The position numbers and the translations under genes are program-made. A DNA stretch of 64,000 nucleotides from Mycolicibacterium parafortuitum (GTDB taxonomy: Bacteria > Actinomycetota > Actinomycetes > Mycobacteriales > Mycobacteriaceae), in assembly GCF_002086815.1 (NCBI RefSeq), contig NZ_MVID01000036.1, positions 1 to 64,000 on the forward strand, read 5' to 3'. Shown here in pieces: positions 9,270 to 18,314 of this stretch (position 1 is the first letter of the stretch; the number at the start of each line of letters is the position of its first letter). The notes beneath the pieces were generated by a model. It ran no database searches. It was not told where the DNA came from and saw nothing but the letters and a program-made list of their open reading frames with translations.

Positions 9270-9747
9270 TCGCGTCGTTGTGGGTGACGTCCAGTGCGGT
9301 GGGTACGGCATCCTCGGGCAGCACGAACGCGAACTGAATGCGTCCCGGTGCATCGCATCGGGCCTTCATCCCGTCCGGCGGGATCGGCGCGAATCCGCCG
9401 AGCCTTTCGGCATCCCAACGACGTTCACCGTCGGTGAGGACCCCGGTACACAGTCCGGGCAGCGCCGTGCCGGACCAGTCCACGACGATCACCGTGATCA
9501 CCGTGCCGTCGGGAAGCTGCGGCCCGAAGTTCAACGGTCTGCGGTTCAGCTGCCGGATGGATTCGATCTCCCAGGTCTGCCCGTCGGCGGCGCCGCTCTG
9601 ACCGGCGGGCACGACCAGCTGGGGTGTCTGCGTGTGGCGATACGCCGACCAGGCCGGTCCAAAGTCGATGGCGGTGTAGGCGCCGAGAGCGCATGCGACG
9701 ACGACGGCACCGATCGCGTTGCGCTGCCACAGCGCCGGCATCCGCAT
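9247..9747 (-). CDS. Membrane-anchored extracytoplasmic protein (third of a trio)
   Basis: A 166-residue protein: one N-terminal transmembrane anchor (about residues 10-30, AIGAVVVACALGAYTAIDFG) followed by a beta-rich extracytoplasmic domain with two cysteines (LPGLCTGVL and KARCDAPG) that could form a disulfide. The start ATG at 9747 shares one base with the stop of the upstream gene (TGATG), a coupled junction; a GTG at 9750 is an alternative. The 3' end overlaps the convergent polytopic-protein gene by 23 bases. No family was recognised. Confidence 0.78.
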   Translation of the reverse strand: MRMPALWQRNAIGAVVVACALGAYTAIDFGPAWSAYRHTQTPQLVVPAGQSGAADGQTWEIESIRQLNRRPLNFGPQLPDGTVITVIVVDWSGTALPGLCTGVLTDGERRWDAERLGGFAPIPPDGMKARCDAPGRIQFAFVLPEDAVPTALDVTHNDAITVRMLL

Positions 9748-10316
9748 CACCGCCCGCTCTCCGTGCGCTCGGCGAGTCCGACGTCGTCGGCGCGGGTGAT
9801 CAGCGGGTCGTCGGCCGGGATGTCGATGACCAACCGGGATCCCAGGTAGTCGCTGCCTGCCCACACCCTGAGCAACAGCGGCGTCGAGGACCCCGCCTCG
9901 ACGAGCGGTGGGTCGACCTCGAACAGCCAGCTGCCGTGCTGGGCGATCCCCGGCGAGATCTCCTCGCCGAGCGTGTCCAGAGAGAACTGATCGGATCTGG
10001 CGTACGTGTTCGGTCCGACGATCAGGTCCGCGCGCGGCAGCTCGGTGGCCCGCACCGCCTCCAGGGTGGTGTCGATGACGACCCACATGCCTGCTGCCGG
10101 AACGGAATCCAGCCGGGGCCCGATGCGCACCGCGGTGACCGTGGCGCGCAGCGCGCTGCCCTGTACCGGTTCTCCCGCGCGGCCGCGGACCTCGAACGGG
10201 CCGTAGATGTCCAGCGTCGTCGGAAGGTGGTGCCACACCAGCGCCGCGGCGGCCACGGTCACGACGACGCAGAGGGTGGACAGCAGCGCCTTGACGTTCG
10301 CGTTCAGGGTCCTCAC
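9747..10316 (-). CDS. Membrane-anchored extracytoplasmic protein (second of a trio)
   Basis: A 189-residue protein with an N-terminal anchor (about residues 9-27, ALLSTLCVVVTVAAAALVW) and an Ig-like beta-rich domain resembling DUF4352-type folds (TTLEAVRATELP, WLFEVDPPLVEAGSSTPLLLRV). No catalytic motif is seen. It starts 10 bases after the stop of the first trio gene and ends overlapping the third. The shared architecture of the three genes suggests a common complex at the cell envelope; this is inference. Confidence 0.82.
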   Translation of the reverse strand: MRTLNANVKALLSTLCVVVTVAAAALVWHHLPTTLDIYGPFEVRGRAGEPVQGSALRATVTAVRIGPRLDSVPAAGMWVVIDTTLEAVRATELPRADLIVGPNTYARSDQFSLDTLGEEISPGIAQHGSWLFEVDPPLVEAGSSTPLLLRVWAGSDYLGSRLVIDIPADDPLITRADDVGLAERTESGR

Positions 10317-10326
10317 GGTGATGTCC

Positions 10327-10956
10327 TCACGGTGACGGCGCCCCGACCACCAGCTCGGTGACCCCGTAATCGGTGAGACTGTCCAGCCACTCCTTACCGC
10401 CGTAGGTGACCATCAGCTGCTTGAAGCTCTTCTTCCACACCCGGACGGTGACGGTGCTGCCCTGCGCCAGCGCGTCGGCGGGGACCTGCCAGGCGAACAC
10501 CACCTGCTCGGTCAGGCCGGGACCGAGGTTGGTGATCGGCGAGCCGTCCCGGAACCGGAACACGCCGTAGAACCTCTCCCCCGGCACGCCGCGCAGATCC
10601 AGCTCGTCGCGCAGCCGCCCGGGGATGGTTCCGTCGTTGCGCAGCGTCGCGACCACGCCCAGATAGAGCTGTCCCGGGGTGGCCGGACCGACGGTCAGAC
10701 CCCCACCCTGGATCGTCTCGAGCAGTCTCGCCCGATCGACGGTGACGGTGTACTGCCCGTCGCTGAACTCCTCACCGGGCGCGAACGGTGTCGCGCCGTT
10801 GTCCACCCGGTCCAGCCCGCCGAACAACGCCGTGAATGCGACGAACGCGGCCACCGCGGCTTTCGACCACTGGCTCACCCTGCGGCTCGCCAGCCACTGC
10901 CCCACCCGCGACCGTCGGCCGGCGGACACCGCCGGTGCGGCGGGCTGGGGGTCCAT
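10327..10956 (-). CDS. Membrane-anchored extracytoplasmic protein (first of a trio)
   Basis: A 209-residue protein: cytoplasmic Arg-rich N terminus, a single transmembrane helix (about 33-48, AAVAAFVAFTALFGG) and a beta-rich domain with DUF4352/telokin-like features (YLGVVATLRNDGTIPGRL, LTEQVVFAWQVP). It starts 11 bases after the argH stop on the same strand, so it may be read from the arginine operon. TAGCAT at 10965-10970, overlapping the argH stop, could also serve as its own -10 for a leaderless mRNA. The function is unknown. Confidence 0.82.
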   Translation of the reverse strand: MDPQPAAPAVSAGRRSRVGQWLASRRVSQWSKAAVAAFVAFTALFGGLDRVDNGATPFAPGEEFSDGQYTVTVDRARLLETIQGGGLTVGPATPGQLYLGVVATLRNDGTIPGRLRDELDLRGVPGERFYGVFRFRDGSPITNLGPGLTEQVVFAWQVPADALAQGSTVTVRVWKKSFKQLMVTYGGKEWLDSLTDYGVTELVVGAPSP

Positions 10957-10967
10957 ACCGCTGAATG

Positions 10968-12380
10968 CTAGCGGCGCAACCGCGACCTCAGGGCGTCCGC
11001 GGTCTCGTGCACGGCACCGAGTTGCCGGGCCACCTGGACGGGCGCGGTACCACCGCGCGCATCGCGCGAGTTCACCGAGCCGTCGATGGTCAGCACGTCA
11101 CGCACCTCGGCCGTCAGCTCGGGGTGGATACCCGCCAGTTCGGCATCGGCGAGGTCCTCCAGGCCGACGCCGCGCGCCTCGGCGGCGCGCACCGCCGCAC
11201 CCGCGGCCTCGTGCGCGACGCGGAACGGCACCCCGCGGCGCACCAGCCATTCGGCGACGTCGGTGGCCAGTGTGTATCCCAGCGGGGCCAGCTCGGCCAT
11301 GCGGTCGACGTCGAAGCGCAGCGTGCCGACCAGACCCGCCATCGCGGGCAGCACCAGCTCGAGCTGGGCGACCGAGTCGAAGACGGGTTCCTTGTCCTCC
11401 TGCAGATCCCGGTTGTAGGCCAGCGGCTGCGCCTTGAGCGTGGCCAGCAGACCGGTGAGGTTACCGATCAGGCGGCCTGCCTTGCCGCGCGCGAGCTCGG
11501 CGATGTCGGGGTTCTTCTTCTGCGGCATGATCGAACTGCCCGTCGACCACGCGTCGTGCAGCGTGACATACCCGAATTCGGTTGTGCTCCACAGGATGAT
11601 GTCCTCGGCCAGCCGAGACAGGTCGACCCCGATCATCGTGAGGACAAACGCGGCCTCGGCCGCGAAGTCCCGGGACGCGGTGGCGTCGATCGAGTTGTCC
11701 GCCGCGGCGGTGAAGCCGAGCTCCTCGGCGATCGCGTCGGGATCGAGCCCCAGCGACGATCCGGCCAGCGCGCCGGATCCGTACGGCGACACCGCCGTCC
11801 GCTTGTCGAGGTCGACCAGCCGGTCGACGTCGCGCAGCAGCGGGTGCGCATGCGCCAGCAGCTGGTGCGCCAGCAGCACCGGCTGCGCCGACTGCAGGTG
11901 GGTCTTGCCCGGCATGATCGCGGTGGGGTGCGCGGCGGCCTGGGTCGCCAACGCCGACACCACCTCGAGGACACCGTCGGCGACCCGCCGCACCGCGTCA
12001 CGCAGCCACAGCCGGAACAGCGTGGCCACCTGGTCGTTACGGGACCGGCCGGCCCGCAACCGGCCGCCCAGGTCCGGACCGACCCGGTCGATCAGGCCGC
12101 GCTCCAGCGCGCCGTGCACATCCTCGTCGGTGACCAGCGGGCCGAAGCTGCCGTCGGCGACGTCGGATCCGAGGCTGTCCAGCCCGGCGAGCAGTCCGTC
12201 GCGCTGCTCCTCGGTCAGCAGCCCCGCCCGGAACAGCACGCGGGCATGGGCTTTCGACGCCTGCACGTCATACGGCGCGAGCACCCAGTCGAAGTGCGTC
12301 GACTTGCTCAGTGCGGCAAGGGCGTCCGCGGGCCCGTCGGCGAACCGGCCGCCCCACAGCGAACCCTCGTTGGTGCTCAC
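10968..12380 (-). CDS. argH: Argininosuccinate lyase
   Basis: A 470-residue lyase of the fumarase/aspartase superfamily that splits argininosuccinate into arginine and fumarate, the last step of arginine synthesis. It carries the superfamily signature GSSIMPQKKNPD, the RSRNDQVAT block, and the HLQSAQPVLLAH segment with the general acid-base His. I chose the GTG at 12380 (STNEGSLWGGRF) because this is the conserved N terminus; the reading frame stays open upstream inside argG. It starts 4 bases after the argG stop. It is the last arginine gene; an unrelated gene set follows. Confidence 0.97.
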   Translation of the reverse strand: MSTNEGSLWGGRFADGPADALAALSKSTHFDWVLAPYDVQASKAHARVLFRAGLLTEEQRDGLLAGLDSLGSDVADGSFGPLVTDEDVHGALERGLIDRVGPDLGGRLRAGRSRNDQVATLFRLWLRDAVRRVADGVLEVVSALATQAAAHPTAIMPGKTHLQSAQPVLLAHQLLAHAHPLLRDVDRLVDLDKRTAVSPYGSGALAGSSLGLDPDAIAEELGFTAAADNSIDATASRDFAAEAAFVLTMIGVDLSRLAEDIILWSTTEFGYVTLHDAWSTGSSIMPQKKNPDIAELARGKAGRLIGNLTGLLATLKAQPLAYNRDLQEDKEPVFDSVAQLELVLPAMAGLVGTLRFDVDRMAELAPLGYTLATDVAEWLVRRGVPFRVAHEAAGAAVRAAEARGVGLEDLADAELAGIHPELTAEVRDVLTIDGSVNSRDARGGTAPVQVARQLGAVHETADALRSRLRR

Positions 12381-12384
12381 GGCG

Positions 12385-13587
12385 CTACTTCCCCGCCAGG
12401 TCCCGGCGCGCCGACAGGCTCGACGACAGGCCGTGCACGTGCACGAAGCCCTTGGCCGACGACTGGTCGAAGCTGTCGCCCTCGTCGTAGGTGGCGAGGT
12501 TGAAGTCGTACAGCGACTCGCTGCTGCGCCTGCCGTTGACCGCGATGTGCCCGCCGTGCAGCACCAGCCGGATCTCACCGCTGACGTGCTCCTGGGTGTT
12601 CGCCACGAAGGACTCCAGCGCCCGCTTGAGCGGCGAGAACCAGAGGCCGTCGTACACCAGCTCGCCCCACTTCTGGTCGGTGGTGCGCTTGAACCGGCCG
12701 AGCTCACGCTCCAGCGTGACGTGCTCGAGCTCGGTGTGCGCGGTGATCAGCACCATCGCGCCCGGCGCCTCGTAGATCTCGCGGCTCTTGATGCCCACCA
12801 GCCGGTCCTCGACGACGTCGAGCCGGCCCACGCCCTGGGCGCCAGCGCGCGCGTTGAGCTCTTCGATGGCCTCCAGCACGGTGACCGGCTTGCCGTCGAT
12901 CGAGACCGGGACACCCTTCTCGAAGCCGATGATGACCTCGTCGGGGCTGTTCCAGTTGACCGTCGGGTCCTCGGTGTAGTCGTAGACGTCCTTGGTCGGG
13001 GCGTTCCACAGGTGCTCCAGGAAGCCGGTCTCCACCGCACGGCCCCACACGTTCTGGTCGATCGAGAACGGCGACCGCTTGGTGACGTTGATCGGGATCG
13101 CGTTCTCCTCGGCGAACGCGATGGCCTTCTCACGGGTCCACGCGTAGTCGCGCACCGGGGCGAGCACCTTGAGATCCGGTGCCAGCGACGCGAATCCGAC
13201 CTCGAAGCGAACCTGGTCGTTGCCCTTGCCGGTGCAGCCGTGGGCGACGACGCCGCCGCCGTGCTCGCGCGCGGCCTCCACCAGGTGCTTGACGATCAAG
13301 GGCCGGCTCAGCGCCGACACCAGCGGGTAGCGGTCCATGTAGAGCGCGTTGGACTGGATGGCCGGCAAGCAGTACTGCTCGGCGAACTCGTCGCGGGCGT
13401 CGACGACGACCGCCTCGACGGCGCCGCAGTCGAGGGCGCGCTGGCGCACCACCTCCATGTCCTCGCCGCCCTGACCGAGATCGATGGCGACGGCGACGAC
13501 CTCTTTACCGGTCTCCTTGGCGATCCAGCTGATCGCAACCGAGGTGTCCAGGCCACCGGAATAGGCCAGGATGACGCGGTCGGACAT
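12385..13587 (-). CDS. argG: Argininosuccinate synthase
   Basis: A 400-residue ATP-dependent ligase joining citrulline and aspartate, the penultimate step of arginine synthesis. The N-type ATP pyrophosphatase motif AYSGGLDTSVA lies at residues 8-18. Other family blocks include GCTGKGNDQVRFE and the citrulline/aspartate-binding region DRYPLVSALSRPLI. A clear ribosome binding site, AAGGAG, lies 8 bases before the ATG, unlike the overlapping junctions upstream. With a 42-base gap after argR, this suggests separately tuned expression. Confidence 0.97.
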   Translation of the reverse strand: MSDRVILAYSGGLDTSVAISWIAKETGKEVVAVAIDLGQGGEDMEVVRQRALDCGAVEAVVVDARDEFAEQYCLPAIQSNALYMDRYPLVSALSRPLIVKHLVEAAREHGGGVVAHGCTGKGNDQVRFEVGFASLAPDLKVLAPVRDYAWTREKAIAFAEENAIPINVTKRSPFSIDQNVWGRAVETGFLEHLWNAPTKDVYDYTEDPTVNWNSPDEVIIGFEKGVPVSIDGKPVTVLEAIEELNARAGAQGVGRLDVVEDRLVGIKSREIYEAPGAMVLITAHTELEHVTLERELGRFKRTTDQKWGELVYDGLWFSPLKRALESFVANTQEHVSGEIRLVLHGGHIAVNGRRSSESLYDFNLATYDEGDSFDQSSAKGFVHVHGLSSSLSARRDLAGK

Positions 13588-13629
13588 AACGAAACTCCTT
13601 CTTCTAAGGGCTAGTTCAGGTCTGCAATA

Positions 13630-14115
13630 TCAAGTTTTGGACAGGTTCTCGATGGCGACGGCCAGTTCGGCGCCGGTCATCGGCTCGCGGGCGATCACGA
13701 GGATCGTGTCGTCCCCGGCGACCGTGCCGACCACGTAAGGCAGCACCGCACGGTCGATCGCGCTGGCCAGGTAGTGCGCGGCGCCGGGAGGCGTGCGCAG
13801 CACCGCGAGGTTGCCGCTGGCATCGGTGGACACCAACAGGTCGCCGAGTAACCGGGTGACCCGTTCGGTACCGCCGGCGACGCCGCGGACGGGGCTGCCG
13901 TCCTCGGGCACCACGTAGACCCCGACACCGCCGTCGGCGCCGCGCAGCTTCACCGCGCCGAGTTCTTCGAGGTCGCGCGACAGCGTGGCCTGGGTGACGT
14001 CGATCCCCTCGTCGGCGAGCAGCGCGGCCAGTTCGGTCTGGCTGCGCACCGAGTTCGACGACAGCAGCGCGACGATGCGGGCCTGCCTGCCCGCCCGGGT
14101 GGTGGCGGCTGTCAC
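13630..14115 (-). CDS. argR: Arginine repressor ArgR
   Basis: A 161-residue arginine-responsive repressor. The N-terminal winged helix (about 8-80) shows RSQTELAALLADEGIDVTQA and TLSRDLEELGAVKL. The C-terminal hexamerisation and arginine-binding domain contains GTVAGDDTILVIA, whose paired Asp residues bind arginine. I chose the GTG at 14115 because it overlaps the argF stop as GTGA and gives the family's usual length. Its likely target is the palindrome just upstream of argC at the head of this cluster. Confidence 0.95.
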   Translation of the reverse strand: MTAATTRAGRQARIVALLSSNSVRSQTELAALLADEGIDVTQATLSRDLEELGAVKLRGADGGVGVYVVPEDGSPVRGVAGGTERVTRLLGDLLVSTDASGNLAVLRTPPGAAHYLASAIDRAVLPYVVGTVAGDDTILVIAREPMTGAELAVAIENLSKT

Positions 14116-15047
14116 GGCCCGACCCCGGAGCTCTCCAGCAGCCACACCATCAGCGCTTTCTGCGCGTGCAGCCGGTTCTCGGCCTCGTCCCACACCGCGC
14201 TCTGCGGTCCGTCGATCACGTCGTCGGTGATCTCGTGGCCGCGGTGCGCCGGAAGGCAGTGCAGCACCACGGCTTCGGAGTCGGCGTGGCCGAGCAGTTC
14301 GGCGTTGAGCTGGAACGGCCGGAACGGCCGGACCCGGTCGAGCCCGTCGTTCTCCTGGCCCATCGACGTCCAGGTGTCGGTCACCAGCACGTCGGCCCCG
14401 GATGCGGCGGCGATCGGATCGTCGGTCAGCGTGACCTTCGCGCCCGTCTGGTGCGCGCGGGTCTCCGCGGCCGCGACGAACATCGGGTGCGGTGCGAAAC
14501 CGGGCGGCGCCGCGATCGTCACGTCGATACCCGCGGTCACCCCGCCCAGCATCAGCGAGTGCGCCATGTTGTTGGCGCCGTCGCCGAAGTACGACAGCCG
14601 CAGGCCCTTCAGCGAGCCCTTGCGCTCGGCCAGGGTCTGCAGATCGGCGAGCACCTGGCACGGATGGAACTCGTCGGACAGCGCATTGATGATCGGCACG
14701 GTCGCGCCGCTGGCCATCGCGGTGAGCCGCTCCTGCGCGAACGTGCGCCACACGATCGCGTCGACGTACCGCGACAGCACCGCACCGGTGTCCTCGAGGG
14801 TCTCCTCACGGCCGAGTTGGGTGCTGCGGCCGTCGACGACGACGGCGTGCCCACCGAGCTGCGCGATCCCCATCTCGAACGAGAACCGGGTGCGGGTGGA
14901 GTTCTTCTCGAAGATCACCGCGACGCCGCGCGGGCCTTCGAGGGGCCGCCGGCTGACCGGGTTCTTCTTCAGCTCCGCCGCCAGGGCGAGCACCTCGGCC
15001 TGCTCGTCGGGCGAGAAGTCGTCGTCACGAAGGAAATGCCGGATCAT
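14112..15047 (-). CDS. argF: Ornithine carbamoyltransferase
   Basis: A 311-residue anabolic ornithine transcarbamylase forming citrulline from ornithine and carbamoyl phosphate. Carbamoyl-phosphate motif STRTRFSFE (about 51-59) and ornithine motif HCLPAHRG (Cys near 262) are intact; the FHPCQVLADLQT block is also present. The ATG overlaps the argD stop by 4 bases (ATGA), and its own stop overlaps the argR start by 4, indicating coupling through the operon. Confidence 0.97.
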   Translation of the reverse strand: MIRHFLRDDDFSPDEQAEVLALAAELKKNPVSRRPLEGPRGVAVIFEKNSTRTRFSFEMGIAQLGGHAVVVDGRSTQLGREETLEDTGAVLSRYVDAIVWRTFAQERLTAMASGATVPIINALSDEFHPCQVLADLQTLAERKGSLKGLRLSYFGDGANNMAHSLMLGGVTAGIDVTIAAPPGFAPHPMFVAAAETRAHQTGAKVTLTDDPIAAASGADVLVTDTWTSMGQENDGLDRVRPFRPFQLNAELLGHADSEAVVLHCLPAHRGHEITDDVIDGPQSAVWDEAENRLHAQKALMVWLLESSGVGP

Positions 15048-16219
15048 CGGGAACTCTCCACCTGGTTGAGGATTCGCGGCAGGGCCGCCAGGAACGATTC
15101 GACCTCGGCCTCGGTGATCACCAGCGGCGGCGCCAGCCGGATCACGTCACCCGCCGCGGCGTTGACGAGGAAACCCGCTTCGCGCGCGCCGGCCTCGACC
15201 GCTTTGGCCACGTCGGCCGTCAGCACGATCCCGCGCAGCAGGCCGCGACCGCGGACATGGTCGACCAGCGGATGGTTCAGCTCCTCCACGCCGTGCGCGA
15301 TGGTCTTGCCGAGCACGTCGGCACGCTCGACGAGACCTTCGTCGGCGAGCACCTTGAGCACCGCGAGCGCGGCCGCGGTGCACACCGGGTTACCGCCGAA
15401 GGTGCTGCCGTGCAGGCCGGGAGTGAGCAGGGCCGCGGTGTCACCGACGGCCAGGCACGCGCCGATCGGCAGACCGCCGCCGAGGCCCTTGGCCATGGTC
15501 ACGACATCCGGGGTGATGCCGTCATGCTGGTGGGCGAAGAACGCCCCGGTACGCCCGACCCCCGTCTGCACCTCGTCGAGGACGAGCAGCGCGCCGTGCG
15601 CGGCGGTGATCTCGCGGGCCGCCACCAGATAGCCGGCCGGCGGCACGACCACGCCGCCCTCCCCCATGATCGGCTCGAGGAACACCGCGGCGGTCTCCGA
15701 ATCGACGACGGCGCGCAACGCGTCGACGTCCCCGTACGGCACGTGCGTGACGTAGCCGGGCAGCGGCTCGAACGGCGCCTGCTTGGCCGGCTGGCCGGTC
15801 AGCGCCAGCGATCCCATCGTCCTGCCGTGGAAAGCGCCTTGCGCCGCAATGATCTTCGTCTTGCCGGTGAGCCGGGTGATCTTGAAGGCGACCTCGTTGG
15901 CCTCGGTTCCGGAATTACAGAAGAACACCTTGGCCGGCGCGCCGAGCTGGGCGACCAGCGCTTCGGCGAGCGCGACACCCGGTTCGGTGGCGTACAGGTT
16001 CGAGGTGTGTCCCAGCGTGCTCATCTGACGGGTGACCGCCTCGATCACCGCCGGATGGCCGTGGCCGAGCACGTTGACGGCGATGCCGCCGAGCAGGTCG
16101 ATGTAGCTCTTACCGTCGACGTCGGTCACCACCGCGCCGTGCCCGCTGGCCAGCGCCAGCGGCGGGGTGCCGTAGTTGTCCATCATGACCGCCGACCAGC
16201 GGTCCAGCAGGTTGCTCAC
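15044..16219 (-). CDS. argD: Acetylornithine aminotransferase
   Basis: A 391-residue class III PLP-dependent aminotransferase converting N-acetylglutamate semialdehyde to N-acetylornithine, and possibly serving lysine synthesis too. The PLP lysine lies in TMAKGLGGGLPIGA, preceded by LLVLDEVQTGVGRTG with the PLP-contacting Asp. The phosphate-binding region reads FCNSGTEANEVAFK. The start is GTG at 16219, overlapping the argB stop (GTGA). Confidence 0.96.
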   Translation of the reverse strand: MSNLLDRWSAVMMDNYGTPPLALASGHGAVVTDVDGKSYIDLLGGIAVNVLGHGHPAVIEAVTRQMSTLGHTSNLYATEPGVALAEALVAQLGAPAKVFFCNSGTEANEVAFKITRLTGKTKIIAAQGAFHGRTMGSLALTGQPAKQAPFEPLPGYVTHVPYGDVDALRAVVDSETAAVFLEPIMGEGGVVVPPAGYLVAAREITAAHGALLVLDEVQTGVGRTGAFFAHQHDGITPDVVTMAKGLGGGLPIGACLAVGDTAALLTPGLHGSTFGGNPVCTAAALAVLKVLADEGLVERADVLGKTIAHGVEELNHPLVDHVRGRGLLRGIVLTADVAKAVEAGAREAGFLVNAAAGDVIRLAPPLVITEAEVESFLAALPRILNQVESSR

Positions 16220-17121
16220 GCTCCAGCCTCCTTGTCCGGCTCCTTCGTCGCCGAACGCATCACCTTCGTCCCCGCGCCTTCATCGGTGAACAGTTCGACC
16301 AGCACGCAGTGCTCCACCCGGCCGTCGATCACATGGGCGCTCGGCACGCCGCCGTTGATCGCGCGCAGGCACGCCTCGATCTTGGGCACCATGCCCTCTT
16401 CCAGCGTCGGGAGCAGCTCGGTCAGCGCATCGGAGTTGATCTGGCTGACCAGCGAATCGCGGTCGGGCCAGCGCGTGTAGAGGCCTTCGACATCGGTGAG
16501 CATCAGCAGCTTCTCGGCCCCGAGGGCTTCGGCCAGCGCGGCGGCGGCGGTGTCGGCGTTGATGTTGTAGACCAGCCCCGAGGCGTCGGGCGCGATCGTC
16601 GAGACCACCGGGATCCGGCCCGCGGCGATCAGGTCCAATACGGCGCCGGTGTTGACCTTCTCCACATCGCCGACCAGGCCGATGTCGGTGGCGACACCGT
16701 CGACCAGCACGGTGCGCCGCACCGCGGTGAACAGATGGGCGTCCTCGCCGGTGATGCCCACCGCGTAGGGACCGTACGCGTTGATCAGATTGACCAGCTC
16801 GCGGCCGACCTGACCGAACAGCACCATGCGCGCGACGTCGAGCACCTCAGGGGTGGTGACGCGGAAGCCGCCCTTGAAATCGCCTGGGATGCCCAGCTTC
16901 TTGAGCATGGCCGAGATCTGCGGCCCGCCGCCGTGCACCACGACCGGGTGGATCCCGCAGTTGCGCAGAAACACCATGTCGGCGGCGAACGCGGCCTTGA
17001 GCCGATCGTCGACCATCGCGTTGCCGCCGTACTTGACCACGACGATCTTGCCGTTCAGCGCGGTCAGCCATGGCAGCGCGTCGGCGAGCACCTGCGCCTT
17101 CTCGGGTGTCGTCAGGCTCAT
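16216..17121 (-). CDS. argB: Acetylglutamate kinase
   Basis: A 301-residue amino-acid kinase that phosphorylates N-acetylglutamate, the usual point of arginine feedback inhibition. Family elements: VVVKYGGNAMVDD (about 26-38), HGGGPQISAMLKKLGI for acetylglutamate binding, and the nucleotide-site segment YNINADTAAAALAEALGAEKL with LTDVEGLY. The long N-terminal helix before the core is typical of arginine-sensitive hexameric enzymes. The ATG overlaps the argJ stop by 4 bases. Confidence 0.96.
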   Translation of the reverse strand: MSLTTPEKAQVLADALPWLTALNGKIVVVKYGGNAMVDDRLKAAFAADMVFLRNCGIHPVVVHGGGPQISAMLKKLGIPGDFKGGFRVTTPEVLDVARMVLFGQVGRELVNLINAYGPYAVGITGEDAHLFTAVRRTVLVDGVATDIGLVGDVEKVNTGAVLDLIAAGRIPVVSTIAPDASGLVYNINADTAAAALAEALGAEKLLMLTDVEGLYTRWPDRDSLVSQINSDALTELLPTLEEGMVPKIEACLRAINGGVPSAHVIDGRVEHCVLVELFTDEGAGTKVMRSATKEPDKEAGA

Positions 17122-18314
17122 GAGCTGTAGGCCGAGTTCTCTTCGACGTAGGCGTGCGACAGGTCGGTGGTGCGGATCGACGCCGACGCGGACCCGACAC
17201 CGAGATCCACCACGACGCCGATGTCCTCACCCGACAGGTCGACCTCGCGTGCGCCGGGCGTCCCCGTACTGTCCACGCACACCGGGAAACCGTTGAACGA
17301 CACCGCGATCCGCCCGGCGTCGAGCTTGACCGGGGCCATCCCGACCGCGGCGAGCACCCGGCCCCAGTTCGGGTCGGAACCGAACAGTGCGGTCTTGACC
17401 AGGCTGTCGCGGGCGATCACGCGTGCCGCGGTCACCGCGTCGTCCTCGCTTTCGGCGCCGGTGACGGTGACGATGATCCGCTTGGTGACACCCTCGGCGT
17501 CGGCCTGCAGCTGCGCGCACAGGTCTTCGCACACCTGCAGCACCGCGTCGTCGAGCGCCTCCTGGCTCGGGGTGACCTCACTGGCCCCCGAGGACAGCAG
17601 CAGCACGGTGTCGTTCGTCGAGCAGCTGCCGTCGATGTCGAGCCGGTCGAAAGTCCTTGCGGCGGCGTTCTTCAGCGCGGACTGCAGCGCCTGCGGGCTC
17701 GCGACGGCGTCGGTGGTGATCACGCACAGCATCGTCGCCAGCGACGGCGCCAGCATGCCGGCGCCCTTGGCCATCCCGCCGACGGTCCATTGGTCCCTGT
17801 GGTGGAGCGCGGCCTGTTTGGGCACGGTGTCGGTGGTCATGATGGCCCGGGCGGCCTCTTCCCCGCCGCTCAGCCCGCCGGCCATCTCGCGCACGATCTC
17901 CTCGACGCCGGCGAGCACCTTGTCCATCGGCAGCCGGTCGCCGATGAGCCCGGTCGAGCACACCGCGACCTCGACAGCCCCGGTCTCGGTGCCCCAGTTG
18001 GACAGTGCGGACGCGACGGCCTCGGCGGTGGCGTGCGTGTCCTGGAATCCTCCGGGGCCGGTGCAGGCGTTGGCGCCGCCGGAGTTCAGCAGCACCGCGC
18101 GCAGCCGACCGGTGGTGAGCACCTGCTGTGACCACAGCACCGGGGCGGCCTTGATCTTGTTGCGGGTGAACACGCCCGCGGCCGCATGGTCGGGCCCTTC
18201 GTTGAAGACCAGCGCCAGGTCGAGCTTGCCGGACGCCTTGATGCCCGCGGCGATGCCGGTGGCCCGGAAACCCGCGGGCGCGGTGACACCCTGGGTGCGC
18301 AGCAGCCGCGTCAC
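17118..18314 (-). CDS. argJ: Glutamate N-acetyltransferase / amino-acid N-acetyltransferase
   Basis: A 398-residue self-processing ornithine acetyltransferase that regenerates N-acetylglutamate while releasing ornithine, closing the acetyl cycle. The autocleavage motif KGAGMLAPSLATML places the nucleophile at Thr194, after Ala193. The oxyanion-type motif STGLIGDRLPM (about 120-130) and C-terminal YVEENSAYSS are as expected. I set the start at GTG 18314 because it overlaps the argC stop (GTGA) and gives the conserved N terminus; the frame stays open far upstream. Confidence 0.96.
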   Translation of the reverse strand: MTRLLRTQGVTAPAGFRATGIAAGIKASGKLDLALVFNEGPDHAAAGVFTRNKIKAAPVLWSQQVLTTGRLRAVLLNSGGANACTGPGGFQDTHATAEAVASALSNWGTETGAVEVAVCSTGLIGDRLPMDKVLAGVEEIVREMAGGLSGGEEAARAIMTTDTVPKQAALHHRDQWTVGGMAKGAGMLAPSLATMLCVITTDAVASPQALQSALKNAAARTFDRLDIDGSCSTNDTVLLLSSGASEVTPSQEALDDAVLQVCEDLCAQLQADAEGVTKRIIVTVTGAESEDDAVTAARVIARDSLVKTALFGSDPNWGRVLAAVGMAPVKLDAGRIAVSFNGFPVCVDSTGTPGAREVDLSGEDIGVVVDLGVGSASASIRTTDLSHAYVEENSAYSS

